From contig NZ_JAGUCN010000013.1 in the NCBI RefSeq assembly GCF_018271975.1, positions 93,289 through 157,288 on the forward strand: a DNA stretch of 64,000 bases, written 5' to 3'. The notes beneath the pieces were generated by a model that was not told the origin of the DNA, made no database searches, and saw nothing but the letters and a program-made list of their open reading frames with translations. The stretch's first letter is position 1. Every line of letters begins with the position of its first letter. A program made the translations under genes and the position numbers. This document shows positions 1 through 8,857 of the stretch, one piece after another. Source of the stretch: Carboxylicivirga mesophila (GTDB taxonomy: Bacteria > Bacteroidota > Bacteroidia > Bacteroidales > Marinilabiliaceae).

Positions 1-621
1 ATCGGCTAATTGCTGCTGGTTAACAGCATCGCCAAACAGGTTGTAGATGGCTCCATTCAGCTCATCATTGCATAACAAATGATAATAGGCACAGGCCAGT
101 TCAGCACGTGATGTATAACCGCATTTACCTTCGGCTGCACAATTAATGATGCCACCCTCTCTGATATAGTGCTCAATGTATTCCAAATCAGGTTCGATGT
201 AAATACCGTTGCGGCCAATAGTCCATTGCAAACCAGATTGTTTAATATCTTCTTCTGTCTGGCGATTACTGGCTACAACCGGACTAAAAGCGTTGCCAGT
301 TTCAGGCCCATAAATGCTGGTATAAACAATTTTGCGGACACCATTCGCTTTAGCTGCTTCAATGACGTTACGATGCTGCTGTATGCGCTTATCAGGCAGT
401 TCCATACCTGATACCAGCAGCACGGTTTCAACGCCGTTCAAGGCAGCCTTCAGCTCTTGTTTGTTATTATAATCACCTTTTCGTATTTCAACATCCAATG
501 GCTCAGCTCTGCCCGGTGTGCGGGCAATACCAATGACTTGTTCAGCCCCTATCTCCTGTTTGAGTCGTTTAATAACAGACGCTCCCAGGTTACCACTTGC
601 TGTTGTTACTGCTATTTTCAT
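1..621 (-). CDS. NmrA/QorB-like NAD(P)-binding oxidoreductase, 3' end beyond window
   Basis: The reading frame starts at the ATG at 621 and runs without a stop to base 1, so at least 207 residues are present and the C-terminus lies outside the window. The start MKIAVTTASGNLGASVIKRL is a Rossmann NAD(P)-binding loop of the atypical SDR type (TxxSGxLG). The segment around QQHRNVIEAAKANGVRKIVYTS is the family signature of NmrA-like proteins and of E. coli QorB (YtfG), an NADPH:quinone reductase. Family assignment is firm; substrate (quinone or another acceptor) is inferred only. It is divergent from the exbD-like gene and appears to be a single gene here. Confidence 0.85.
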   Translation of the reverse strand, partial: MKIAVTTASGNLGASVIKRLKQEIGAEQVIGIARTPGRAEPLDVEIRKGDYNNKQELKAALNGVETVLLVSGMELPDKRIQQHRNVIEAAKANGVRKIVYTSIYGPETGNAFSPVVASNRQTEEDIKQSGLQWTIGRNGIYIEPDLEYIEHYIREGGIINCAAEGKCGYTSRAELACAYYHLLCNDELNGAIYNLFGDAVNQQQLAD

Positions 622-952
622 ACTCAGTGTTTTTTATTCAAGAGGCAATTTATGCCAGTTTTCAATGCGGCAAAAAGTCAAGTTACGCCAAAAAATGGTA
701 AAAACGGAACTCCTGCCGTTGAATTCGGTGCCATCAAACAGGTATAAAATTGCTCTGAGATCAGTTTTATCTGGCTACCGGATGGGCTGTATCAAAGTAT
801 CTGTTGACCGTTAAAGCAGAAAATTAAAACCACCTCATTTTTTTTATGTATAATAATGATGAGCATTACTATTTTTTTTCTATCTTACAATTGTCTTATT
901 CGAAGCCATAAAACGCAGGGTCAATTATTATTCACTTCAAAAATTGACAATT
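622..952. other. Intergenic region between divergent oxidoreductase and exbD
   Basis: About 330 bases separate the two divergent genes. Short open frames cross it on the plus strand but have no family resemblance and read antisense to the oxidoreductase at their left ends. The right half is AT-rich with T tracts near 838-880, as expected of promoter DNA. No clear operator palindrome was seen. Confidence 0.4.
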
Positions 953-1528
953 ATGGCACGACGAGAATCCCAGGAAGTTAATGCCGGCTCAATGGCCGAC
1001 ATTGCATTTTTACTACTCATCTTTTTTTTGGTAACCACCACCATGGATTCTGATAAGGGACTTGGAACTATTTTACCGCCCTATGAAGAAGAACCACCTA
1101 TTGATAATAAAGCGAAGAACGAACGAAATGTATTTGAAATACTGGTGAATGCCAATAACCAACTGATGGTAGAAAAACAGGAAATGGATATTGCCCATCT
1201 GACTGAAGCCACTAAGGCGTTTATATTGAATCCAAACAACCTGCCTGAACTATCAGATAAGGAGACAAGGAAAATTACACTGCTGGGGCAACGTCAGGTA
1301 AGCAAAGGTGTTATCTCATTACAAACAGCCAACGACACCAAATACCAGGTTTACCTGATGGTGCAGAATGAGCTTATCAGGGCATTTAATGAAATGCGCA
1401 ACGATTTTGCAATCAGCACCTTTGGTAAGGAATACATTGATTTGGATAAGGATGAAAAAGAAGCTGTGAGGCAGACAATTCCTAAGCTTATATCGGAAGC
1501 CGAACCGGTTAAGATTGCTTCCAGGTAG
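953..1528 (+). CDS. exbD: ExbD/TolR-type biopolymer transport protein
   Basis: The 191-residue product begins MARRESQEVNAGSMADIAFL, and the ATG at 953 is preferred over an in-frame TTG at 944. Residues about 15-35 form the single transmembrane helix with the conserved Asp (SMADIAF) that carries protons in ExbD/TolR/MotB-type motors; the rest is a periplasmic domain. ExbD works with ExbB and TonB to energise outer-membrane receptors. No exbB or tonB gene is next to it, so its partners must be encoded elsewhere. It is followed by a strong hairpin terminator. Confidence 0.88.
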   Translation: MARRESQEVNAGSMADIAFLLLIFFLVTTTMDSDKGLGTILPPYEEEPPIDNKAKNERNVFEILVNANNQLMVEKQEMDIAHLTEATKAFILNPNNLPELSDKETRKITLLGQRQVSKGVISLQTANDTKYQVYLMVQNELIRAFNEMRNDFAISTFGKEYIDLDKDEKEAVRQTIPKLISEAEPVKIASR

Positions 1529-1680
1529 TCTTAGATGTCAGGTTGTTATGCAGCAATCTTTAAAACAGACTTCTCCAATTGAATTGCACGCTAAAGAAGT
1601 AAGATAGGTTTGACAAAAGCGACAGTTTACATTATTCAGGCTTTTTTGCCATGAACAATTGCTTTAATCCCTAAATATAA

Positions 1681-1718
1681 AAAAACCCTTCGACAAACAC
1701 TGTTCGAAGGGGTTTTTT
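1681..1718. terminator. Bidirectional rho-independent terminator
   Basis: CCCTTCGA pairs with TCGAAGGG around a short loop, flanked by A5 on the left and T6 on the right. It lies between the converging exbD and GH88 genes and can serve both. Confidence 0.85.
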
Positions 1719-1750
1719 GCAATACAATTCAACAAGTAAAAACCTCTAAA

Positions 1751-3010
1751 CTAGTTGTTTAAATGCTTATAACGAATCAAAGCTTCTAAAAAGTAATAGT
1801 CGGCATAATTGAGCGGCACATCCACTTCTGAATTGGCAGCCATGTATCCCACACTGTGCTCCAATATAAAGTATGGATTGTCAACCGACCTGTAATGATC
1901 CGACAGGTTATGAAGCAACTCTTTTGCAAATGCATAATAGACATCACCCTTGTCGCTTACCTGACTTAGCTCAAACAATGCAGAACACGTAATGGCAGCT
2001 GCAGAAGCATCTCGGCTCGGCTCTTCCTGCTGTGGCATCTCAGCCACCCACGAAGGTGCATAGGCGGCATCTTTAACATGGTAATCCCATGATGGCACCC
2101 TGTCATCGGGCAGATTCGGGTGGTTGATGATATAATCGGCAATATGCTCGGCCTGCTTCAGGTAACTCTCGTCACCTGTGGCCCGGTGCGTTATGGTGAA
2201 GCCATACAGCCCCCAGGCCTGCCCCCTGGCCCACGACGACTCATGTGAATAGCCCTGATGGGTGTAACGTCCTCTCACCTCTCCCGTAATGGTATCGTAA
2301 TCGAGCACGTGGTAACTGCTGTAGTCCTCTCTAAAATGGTTATTTATAGTGGTATTGGCATGCTGAATAGCGATGTTGCGGTACTTATTGTTGCCTGACA
2401 GCTCAGAAGCCTTAAACAATAATTCAAGATTCATCATGTTATCGATAATAACCGGATACTGCCACACATGACCATCGCGTGTTTTGCCACCTCCCCACGA
2501 TTTGATGACTCCAGTCACCGGACTGAAGCGGGTTGACAACGACTCCGCCGCATTGATCAATACCTGCTGATAGGCAGTATTGCCGGTCAATCGCAAAGCG
2601 TTTCCGTAGCTGCAATTAATCATGAAACCCACATCATGATTACCGGTGTAGTATTGTATTTTATCCAGCCATTCGGTGGTTAGGATGGCTTCTTGTTGCC
2701 AGTGCGCGTCACCGTTAAGCTCGTAGAGGTACCAGAGGCTGCCGGGGAAAAAACCGCTAGTCCAGTCATACGGACCAACATAGGCAATGGAACCATCTTT
2801 TTTGACCGAGCGTGGAAACTTTCCTACCACACTGTCTTCTTTCATCGCGTTTAAGGCTGCATTCAGCTGCATTTGCGCAAATGCCAGATTATCCTCTGTA
2901 AACTTTTGTTTTGGACTGGTGCAGGCGTTGATTAATAGTAAGAGTGTTAGCAGAAAGCCCACTGCGCCTAAATTCAGCATATCAAGCCGTTGATTTTTAG
3001 TTTTCTTCAT
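1751..3010 (-). CDS. Glycoside hydrolase family 88 (unsaturated glucuronyl hydrolase), lipoprotein
   Basis: The 419-residue protein has a hydrophobic N-terminal segment ending in a lipobox (LLLINAC, Cys30), so it is probably a lipoprotein. The alpha/alpha-barrel of GH88 follows, with FFPGSLWYLYEL and the two catalytic aspartates in NHDVGFM (Asp126) and VIIDNMMNLELL (Asp190); their spacing (64) resembles Asp88/Asp149 of Bacillus unsaturated glucuronyl hydrolase. Such enzymes remove the 4,5-unsaturated uronic acid left by polysaccharide lyases. The gene overlaps the BNR-4 gene upstream by 14 bp, so the two are co-transcribed and likely act on the same polymer. No SusC/SusD pair is in the window. 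Confidence 0.93.
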   Translation of the reverse strand: MKKTKNQRLDMLNLGAVGFLLTLLLLINACTSPKQKFTEDNLAFAQMQLNAALNAMKEDSVVGKFPRSVKKDGSIAYVGPYDWTSGFFPGSLWYLYELNGDAHWQQEAILTTEWLDKIQYYTGNHDVGFMINCSYGNALRLTGNTAYQQVLINAAESLSTRFSPVTGVIKSWGGGKTRDGHVWQYPVIIDNMMNLELLFKASELSGNNKYRNIAIQHANTTINNHFREDYSSYHVLDYDTITGEVRGRYTHQGYSHESSWARGQAWGLYGFTITHRATGDESYLKQAEHIADYIINHPNLPDDRVPSWDYHVKDAAYAPSWVAEMPQQEEPSRDASAAAITCSALFELSQVSDKGDVYYAFAKELLHNLSDHYRSVDNPYFILEHSVGYMAANSEVDVPLNYADYYFLEALIRYKHLNN

Positions 3011-4388
3011 CGATAAGGTAATTTATGCGTGTTTTATAATCGGTATAATGTCTGTATTTCTTAGCGACCATCCACAGAACAACAGCAGGATCATCAGTTT
3101 TCATATTTTTAGGTACAAGGGGGCGCACATTGTCATACTTTGAATTCTGGGTAATGGCCTTGTTTTCCCAGTTTTTTCCCCTATCGCTTGTTACCCATTT
3201 CTCAATCTCGAACGTGCCTTCCACATCGCGCGACAAGTAAACGATTCCAGGCTGGAGAGGATGAAGCGACATACCTGCCGAATAGTGTGGTTCGGGCTCC
3301 ACCTGGCCTTTGGGTGTTTGCGGAAACCATTTGCCGGCATGACACATCCGGTTATCAATCCAATGACAGCCATCAAAAACGGCATAATGATAGAAGTGAG
3401 CCGTTTCCTCGGGGTAACGGGCATATAATATTACCGGGTGACCTTCTTTATCAACACTCAGGTCGTATATCCAGGCTCTGCCGTTCTCTTTGGTGGCTTT
3501 GTAAACCAGGGTAGCATCCTCTGGTTCAAAAGGGATGTTGTTCATATCACAAATCTTAGTGCCATCGGCTTGCCAGAAGGCCCCCTTTTCGTAGCAGGCA
3601 TAATACACCGAATTGAGGGGCTCGTTGCGCGGATGTCCATCGGTAAACAAGATGTGAATCTTTGATTGACCATCGGTATAGTAGCATACATAAGGGCGGT
3701 TATTACTATCAAAGGGGATGTTGGTGATAAACACTTTACTCTTGACAAAGGTCTGCCCGTTATCATCCGACCAGGTGATATTGGGCTTATAACCGGTCCA
3801 GCGGCCAAAACAGTAGATGCGGTTATTCTCCTTTTCCAATCGGAAAGGATTGGCATAGGTCACTCTCTTGTTAGGATAGCGTTCCAGTTCTTCAGCATCG
3901 TAGATGTTGTGTTCGATGGTTCGGCCAAACTGCAGCGTCTCTAACGGAGCAGGTGTTTTGTTGATGCGCACTTTGTGATCAAAATGCTTTGAATAAGCCA
4001 TCAATATATCATGATTGGACAGCTCAGCAAATCCAGGGTTAGCATGATCGTCCTTATCAAGTTTTGATTCAACTCTTTGGAATTGCACCTTGCCTGTATT
4101 GTAATTTAACAAGCCTGCTTCGAGGCAGCCATTACTGGTAATCCAGCCCGTAATAAGCTCGTTTCGATCGTTATCAAGGTAGATGGCCCTTGGCCCTGAG
4201 AACCAACACCAGGATCCATTACTGGTCAGTTTCAGGATACTGATATCTTTCTTTTCCTGTGGTTTTTGGCTTTGTTCTTCTTCAGCACTCGTCACAATAG
4301 ATTTGTTGCCTAAATCCTCAGATTGGGCATAGCCAGTGACTGTATGAAAAGCCATTAACAATAGCACTATCGATTTTTTCAACAGCAT
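2997..4388 (-). CDS. Secreted BNR-4 repeat protein, candidate polysaccharide lyase
   Basis: From the ATG at 4388 the protein starts with a normal signal peptide (MLLKKSIVLLLMAFHTVTGYAQ region); the frame can be extended to ATG 4460 or GTG 4484, which adds a second hydrophobic stretch. The mature part is a beta-propeller-like protein with GSWCWFSGPRAIYL, then DDHANPGF, YSKHFDHKVRI and WSDDNGQTF. This arrangement of BNR motifs and histidines is that of the BNR-4 family, which includes ulvan lyases (PL24/PL25). The neighbouring GH88, an enzyme acting on lyase products, supports a lyase role, but this is inference. Overlap with GH88 is 14 bp. Confidence 0.8.
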   Translation of the reverse strand: MLLKKSIVLLLMAFHTVTGYAQSEDLGNKSIVTSAEEEQSQKPQEKKDISILKLTSNGSWCWFSGPRAIYLDNDRNELITGWITSNGCLEAGLLNYNTGKVQFQRVESKLDKDDHANPGFAELSNHDILMAYSKHFDHKVRINKTPAPLETLQFGRTIEHNIYDAEELERYPNKRVTYANPFRLEKENNRIYCFGRWTGYKPNITWSDDNGQTFVKSKVFITNIPFDSNNRPYVCYYTDGQSKIHILFTDGHPRNEPLNSVYYACYEKGAFWQADGTKICDMNNIPFEPEDATLVYKATKENGRAWIYDLSVDKEGHPVILYARYPEETAHFYHYAVFDGCHWIDNRMCHAGKWFPQTPKGQVEPEPHYSAGMSLHPLQPGIVYLSRDVEGTFEIEKWVTSDRGKNWENKAITQNSKYDNVRPLVPKNMKTDDPAVVLWMVAKKYRHYTDYKTRINYLIDEEN

Positions 4389-5196
4389 TGGCTTATTATT
4401 ACCTTTCAATTGAATGCTTAGCAACAGATAAACGCTGACAAAAACACTTTTTAAATTCATAATAACACACTTATAGTATTTCACATTAGTTCTAAATAGG
4501 AATTGATGGCACTATTAAAGCCTAATAGATAGCCATCGGTATGCTAAAAACCCGCTTCAAAACAATTGTATTGAACACATCAATAAGATACAGACATATT
4601 CTATTTTTTCTGATTAAGATGCATACCAGATCACGGGGTAATACATTGTAATATTATAAATTTCATTGGGATATGCCAATCAACTATCTAATAACAATGT
4701 TGCGAATATTACATAGTTAGCAGCCAGCTGAGCCTTGGGTTCTAATCAAGATAGACAGAATATTTTAAGCATCAGAATATAGACACCCATAAACACAAAC
4801 CAATAGTTTCCATCACGTTGTGTTTGTTCTAATAGTGTGATCATATTACATCATTATGCATATTTAAATCTCTTGGAAATAAAGAAATTTCAGTGAAAAT
4901 TTAGAATCTCCCTTTTCCTGGCACTACATTTTGTGATTCACTCTCTATTTTACTATCTTCCAAACTCATTGGTGGAGGAATACCATCATGATCTTTGTTT
5001 ATTGCTTTAGCTTTTTATACAGGTTTTAAACTTCTTGTTTCTATGGATGGCCTGATTAATCGGTAATGTTAATTAATTACCTGCCATAAAGTGGTAGGTA
5101 AAGCTATAAAGTCACCCATTCACGTAGGTAAGTTCACCAGTCATTTATCAATGACAGCAATAGACAAATCATTATGAATCTGAAAATTAAACACAC
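4389..5196. other. AT-rich intergenic region, no gene seen
   Basis: About 800 bases between the divergent BNR-4 and M20 genes. No open frame with coding character was found on either strand. It should hold the promoters of both transcription units. A short sequence, GTAGGTAA, occurs twice near 5091-5130, but no palindrome stands out. Confidence 0.4.
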
Positions 5197-6327
5197 ATGA
5201 CAATGACTAATATTATTGGCCTGCGTCAGTATCTACATCAACATCCTGAGCTTTCGAACCAGGAGTTTGAAACGGCTGCATATATTAGCAAATTTATACA
5301 AGAACTGCAGCCTGATGCCATTTATAATTCTGGCTCAACAGGTAAAATCTTTCTGTTTAAAGGTTCTGAGACCGGCCCAACAGTTGTTTTCCGTGCCGAA
5401 TTAGATGCCTTGCCCATCCGCGAAACAAACATCTTACCATATAACTCGCAGACACCAGGTGTGGCCCACCTATGCGGGCACGATGGACATATGGCTATTT
5501 TGGCCGGACTGGCCCAACAGATAGCCAAACAGAGACCTCTCAAAGGACAAGTTGGGCTGCTGTTTCAACCTGCCGAAGAAGTTGAACAGGGGGCACGCGA
5601 TGTAATGGAAAGCGAGGCTTTCAGGCAACTTAAGCCTGATTACATCTTTGCCCTGCATAATATCCCCGGCTATCCGCTGCATCAGGTACTTGTTAGGCCT
5701 GGTAGTTTTTCGGCGGCCTCGCAGGGAATGACCGTTAAACTGACGGGAAAAACATCGCATGCTGCCGAGCCGGAAAACGGCCTAAGCCCGGCTGGCGCCC
5801 TGGCCCGCATCATTGAATCGATGCACCTTTTGCGCGAGCAAAATGAGCTTTTTAAAAACCTGATATTATTAACAATTATTCATATCAAGCTAGGCGAGAT
5901 AGCCTTTGGTACTTCGCCGGGTGAGGCCGAAATACGCATCACCTTGCGTGCTTTTGAAAACGCGGATATGGACATTCTAACACAGGAAGCCATCTCGCGC
6001 ATCGAAAAAATTGCCAAAGATGAGCAGCTAACCTCTGAGTTCAGCTTTTCTGAGGTGTTTCCGGCCACTGTTAATCACACCGAATGCGTAAGACTGATCG
6101 AACAGGCTGCCAAAGACCACAACCTGGAGGTCAGCCATTTAGAACAGCCCTTTAAATGGTCCGAAGACTTTGGCTACTATACCGAGCATATTAAAGGTGG
6201 CTTCTTTGGTCTTGGTTCTGGAGTTGATCAGCCTGCCTTGCATAATCCTGATTTTAATTTTCCTGACGATATACTTTCTACAGGAATCAAAATATTTAAA
6301 TCGATTTACAAAAAACTAAACCTTTAA
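5197..6327 (+). CDS. M20-family amidohydrolase
   Basis: The 376-residue protein has the M20D amidohydrolase signatures in order: LHQHPELSNQEFET near the start, RAELDALPI, HLCGHDGHMA (metal-binding His/Asp), FQPAEEVEQGA (the Glu-Glu pair) and LHNIPG, followed by the lid domain and the closing LHNPDFNFPDD. Members hydrolyse N-acyl amino acids or indole-3-acetyl-amino acid conjugates; the exact substrate cannot be read here. No signal peptide is present, so it is cytoplasmic. The alanine racemase gene starts 2 bases after its stop codon, so the two form an operon. Confidence 0.92.
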   Translation: MTMTNIIGLRQYLHQHPELSNQEFETAAYISKFIQELQPDAIYNSGSTGKIFLFKGSETGPTVVFRAELDALPIRETNILPYNSQTPGVAHLCGHDGHMAILAGLAQQIAKQRPLKGQVGLLFQPAEEVEQGARDVMESEAFRQLKPDYIFALHNIPGYPLHQVLVRPGSFSAASQGMTVKLTGKTSHAAEPENGLSPAGALARIIESMHLLREQNELFKNLILLTIIHIKLGEIAFGTSPGEAEIRITLRAFENADMDILTQEAISRIEKIAKDEQLTSEFSFSEVFPATVNHTECVRLIEQAAKDHNLEVSHLEQPFKWSEDFGYYTEHIKGGFFGLGSGVDQPALHNPDFNFPDDILSTGIKIFKSIYKKLNL

Positions 6328-6329
6328 AG

Positions 6330-7478
6330 ATGAATAAAACCTCATTGATGACATTAGACTCAGAAGCTGTAAAAAACAATATCCAATTTCTGAAAAAGAA
6401 AATTGGTTCGAAAGTCAAGTTATCATCAGTAGTAAAGGCCAATGCTTACGGCCATGGTATTGAACACCTGGTGCCAGTGTTAGAGGAAGCTGGTGTGGAT
6501 CATTTTTCGGTATTTAGTTTCGATGAGGCACTCAGAGTAAGGCAATGTACAAAATTAGCTCCTACCATATTAATAATGGGTTGGATTGGAAATGAAGACC
6601 TAGCACGAGCTATTAATTACGGCTTTGAGTTTTTTGTCTTTTCACTTGAACGCTTGCAGCTGACATTTAATGTAGCAAAAGCTCAAAAATGTAGTGCTAA
6701 GATACACCTGGAAGCAGAAACGGGCATGAATCGTTCGGGCCTGAATATGAAAGAGCTAAAAAAAGCCATCTCCATAATAAAGGCAGATCCCAAGCATTTT
6801 GAGTTGGCCGGCTTTTGCACCCATCTGTCGGGCGCCGAAAGCATCTCTAATCACCTGCGCATACAAAAGCAACTCAAAAAATATAGTAAAATGCTGGCTA
6901 TGCTGGAAAACGAGCAGCTGACTCCCCGCTATAAGCACGTGGCCAATTCGGCTGCTACTTTCGTCTTTCCTAAAGCCCGATTCGATTTGGTGCGTATTGG
7001 CATTATGCAGTATGGCTTTTGGTCTAGTGCTGAAACTTTTATTCACTATATACAAAACCAAAAGACCAAAGAGGATCCGCTTCAACGCATTCTTAGCTGG
7101 AAGAGCCGTGTTATGGCTATTAAGAATGTTATAACTGGCGAATTTATTGGCTATGGCATATACTACCTGGCTCAATCGGATATTAAAACGGCTTTGGTTC
7201 CCATTGGTTATGCATGTGGTTACAGTCGCTCACTTAGTAATAAAGGGCGTGTGCTTATCAGCGGCCACCGTTGCAGTGTTATTGGCTTGGTTAATATGAA
7301 TATGATTATTGTTGACATTACGAACGTACCGGATGTGGCAGAGGGGGATGAAGTTGTTATCATCGGTAAACAAGGAGATCTAGAAATAAAAGTGTCTGCT
7401 TTTAGTAATATCAGTGATGAGTTAAACTACGAAGTACTGGCACATCTGCCTGGCGACATTGAACGAAGAGTGGTGTAA
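6330..7478 (+). CDS. alr: Alanine racemase
   Basis: The 382-residue product is a PLP enzyme with SSVVKANAYGHG near the N-terminus, where Lys36 binds PLP, and ETGMNRSGL in the barrel. A C-terminal beta domain follows with IGYGIYYL, containing the expected second catalytic Tyr, and GYACGYSRSLSNKGRVLI. It makes D-alanine from L-alanine for peptidoglycan. The start is 2 bp after the M20 amidohydrolase stop; this coupling suggests both act in amino-acid or peptidoglycan recycling, which is inference. Confidence 0.93.
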   Translation: MNKTSLMTLDSEAVKNNIQFLKKKIGSKVKLSSVVKANAYGHGIEHLVPVLEEAGVDHFSVFSFDEALRVRQCTKLAPTILIMGWIGNEDLARAINYGFEFFVFSLERLQLTFNVAKAQKCSAKIHLEAETGMNRSGLNMKELKKAISIIKADPKHFELAGFCTHLSGAESISNHLRIQKQLKKYSKMLAMLENEQLTPRYKHVANSAATFVFPKARFDLVRIGIMQYGFWSSAETFIHYIQNQKTKEDPLQRILSWKSRVMAIKNVITGEFIGYGIYYLAQSDIKTALVPIGYACGYSRSLSNKGRVLISGHRCSVIGLVNMNMIIVDITNVPDVAEGDEVVIIGKQGDLEIKVSAFSNISDELNYEVLAHLPGDIERRVV

Positions 7479-7507
7479 TCAATAAATTAGTCCTTGCATA
7501 ACAGCCA

Positions 7508-8572
7508 CTACAGCCACTTCTTGCGCTTAAAATACCAAAGCATTACCAGCACTGTTATAATAATGACGCCCCACATGATAAAATAGCTGTATTGATAATG
7601 CAACTCGGGTATGTGGTCGAAATTTGTACCATACACCCCTGCAATAAAAGTAATGGGAATGAAAATTACCGAAAAGATGGTCAGCATTTTCAGTACATCA
7701 TTAAGTTTATAGGCCACCGTGGTATGAAATATATTCAGTTGATCAGATAAGATATCGCGGTAGTTATCAACTGCTTCATTGGCCAACTCAATATTATGCC
7801 TCAGTTCATCCAGATGCACCTGAATACTGTCATCAATCAGCTCTGAATCTAACCTGCAGAGGTTTTGAATCATCTCACGGCAGGGCTTTATTATTTTGCG
7901 TAAATAACTGATTTCCACCTTGTAGGTATTAATTTTCACCAGACTATCGGATGATGGTTTTTCGATGAGCTCATCATCCAGATCCTCAATCTTTTCGCCC
8001 AGACGGCTGATGATGTGCAGGTAATTGTCAATCACAACATCCAACAGGGCAAACGCCAGATAATCAGCATTAGCACTACGAATACGCTTTTTATTTTTGC
8101 GTAAGCGCTCTCTTATAGGGTTAAACACGTCTCCCACTCGCTCCTGAAAAGATATGAGCAAATTATTATTGAAAACCAACACGAGATTTTCTGATGTTAT
8201 TTGGTCTTCGTCATCATCAAACTGCAGCATTTTAACCGATACATACAGGCAATTGTCGTATTCCTGCAGCTTAGGTCGGCGGTGCGTATCCAGGACATCC
8301 GCCACCACCAGTTTATCTATCTTCAATTCAGCAATCAGCTCCTCCAGCACCCTGGTATCGTGCAATCCATCAATATTAACCCACGAAACAGCTTCTTCAG
8401 ACTGAAAGTCCTTAATTTCTGATATTGAGGCCAGCTCCCGTTCTTCTAACTGGTTTTCACTGTAATTAATGAGCCGCAACTTGACAAAATCAAGTTTTTG
8501 CTCTCCCAGAAACCTTAACTCATAAGGTGATAATCCAATTGCTTCTTTTTTTGCTTTTAAAAACCTGGCCAT
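7508..8572 (-). CDS. corA: CorA-type magnesium/cobalt transporter
   Basis: The ATG at 8572 gives a 354-residue protein; the longer frame uses TTG at 8584. The long acidic and helical N-terminal cytoplasmic domain is followed by two C-terminal transmembrane helices with the pore motif YGTNF between them, a variant of the YGMNF selectivity loop of CorA, and by a basic tail (FKRKKWL). Family identity is clear. The Met-to-Thr change in the loop is common in Bacteroidota homologues as far as I know. It converges with alr and appears monocistronic. Confidence 0.93.
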   Translation of the reverse strand: MARFLKAKKEAIGLSPYELRFLGEQKLDFVKLRLINYSENQLEERELASISEIKDFQSEEAVSWVNIDGLHDTRVLEELIAELKIDKLVVADVLDTHRRPKLQEYDNCLYVSVKMLQFDDDEDQITSENLVLVFNNNLLISFQERVGDVFNPIRERLRKNKKRIRSANADYLAFALLDVVIDNYLHIISRLGEKIEDLDDELIEKPSSDSLVKINTYKVEISYLRKIIKPCREMIQNLCRLDSELIDDSIQVHLDELRHNIELANEAVDNYRDILSDQLNIFHTTVAYKLNDVLKMLTIFSVIFIPITFIAGVYGTNFDHIPELHYQYSYFIMWGVIIITVLVMLWYFKRKKWL

Positions 8573-8671
8573 ATCTTTAGACAAGAATTAGTATGAATCA
8601 AACGAATATACTATTAATGCACGAAATAATTTCATTTCCGCTGCTTGTATTCTATAAGCATTTGCATGCCT

Positions 8672-8837
8672 ACTCTAATTACCAATGTCATTAATTTAAG
8701 GGGTTTTCGTGCCGTTAATCACTTCCAGATACTACCCCAAACCCCTAAAGGGGCTTACCCTGCGCGTTGTTCCCTTTAGGGAAGCAAAGGGTGAGTGTGA
8801 GGGAGACTCCTAACTTAATGACATTGACTCTAATTAC
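8672..8837. mobile_element. MITE-like non-autonomous element with TIRs and target-site duplication
   Basis: The core 8683-8826 (144 bp) begins with CAATGTCATTAA and ends with its exact reverse complement TTAATGACATTG. It is bounded by a perfect 11-bp direct repeat, ACTCTAATTAC, at 8672-8682 and 8827-8837, the pattern left by transposition. Inside are two mini-hairpins, CCCCTAAAGGGG (8742-8753) and TTCCCTTTAGGGAA (8770-8783). There is no open frame, so it must be mobilised in trans. All features were read directly from the sequence. Confidence 0.8.
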
Positions 8838-8857
8838 TCGCTTCCATTTCAGACCAG

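Noticed and set aside
6756..7175. 139-residue open frame antisense to alr
   Set aside because: It opposes the alanine racemase catalytic region and has no independent support.
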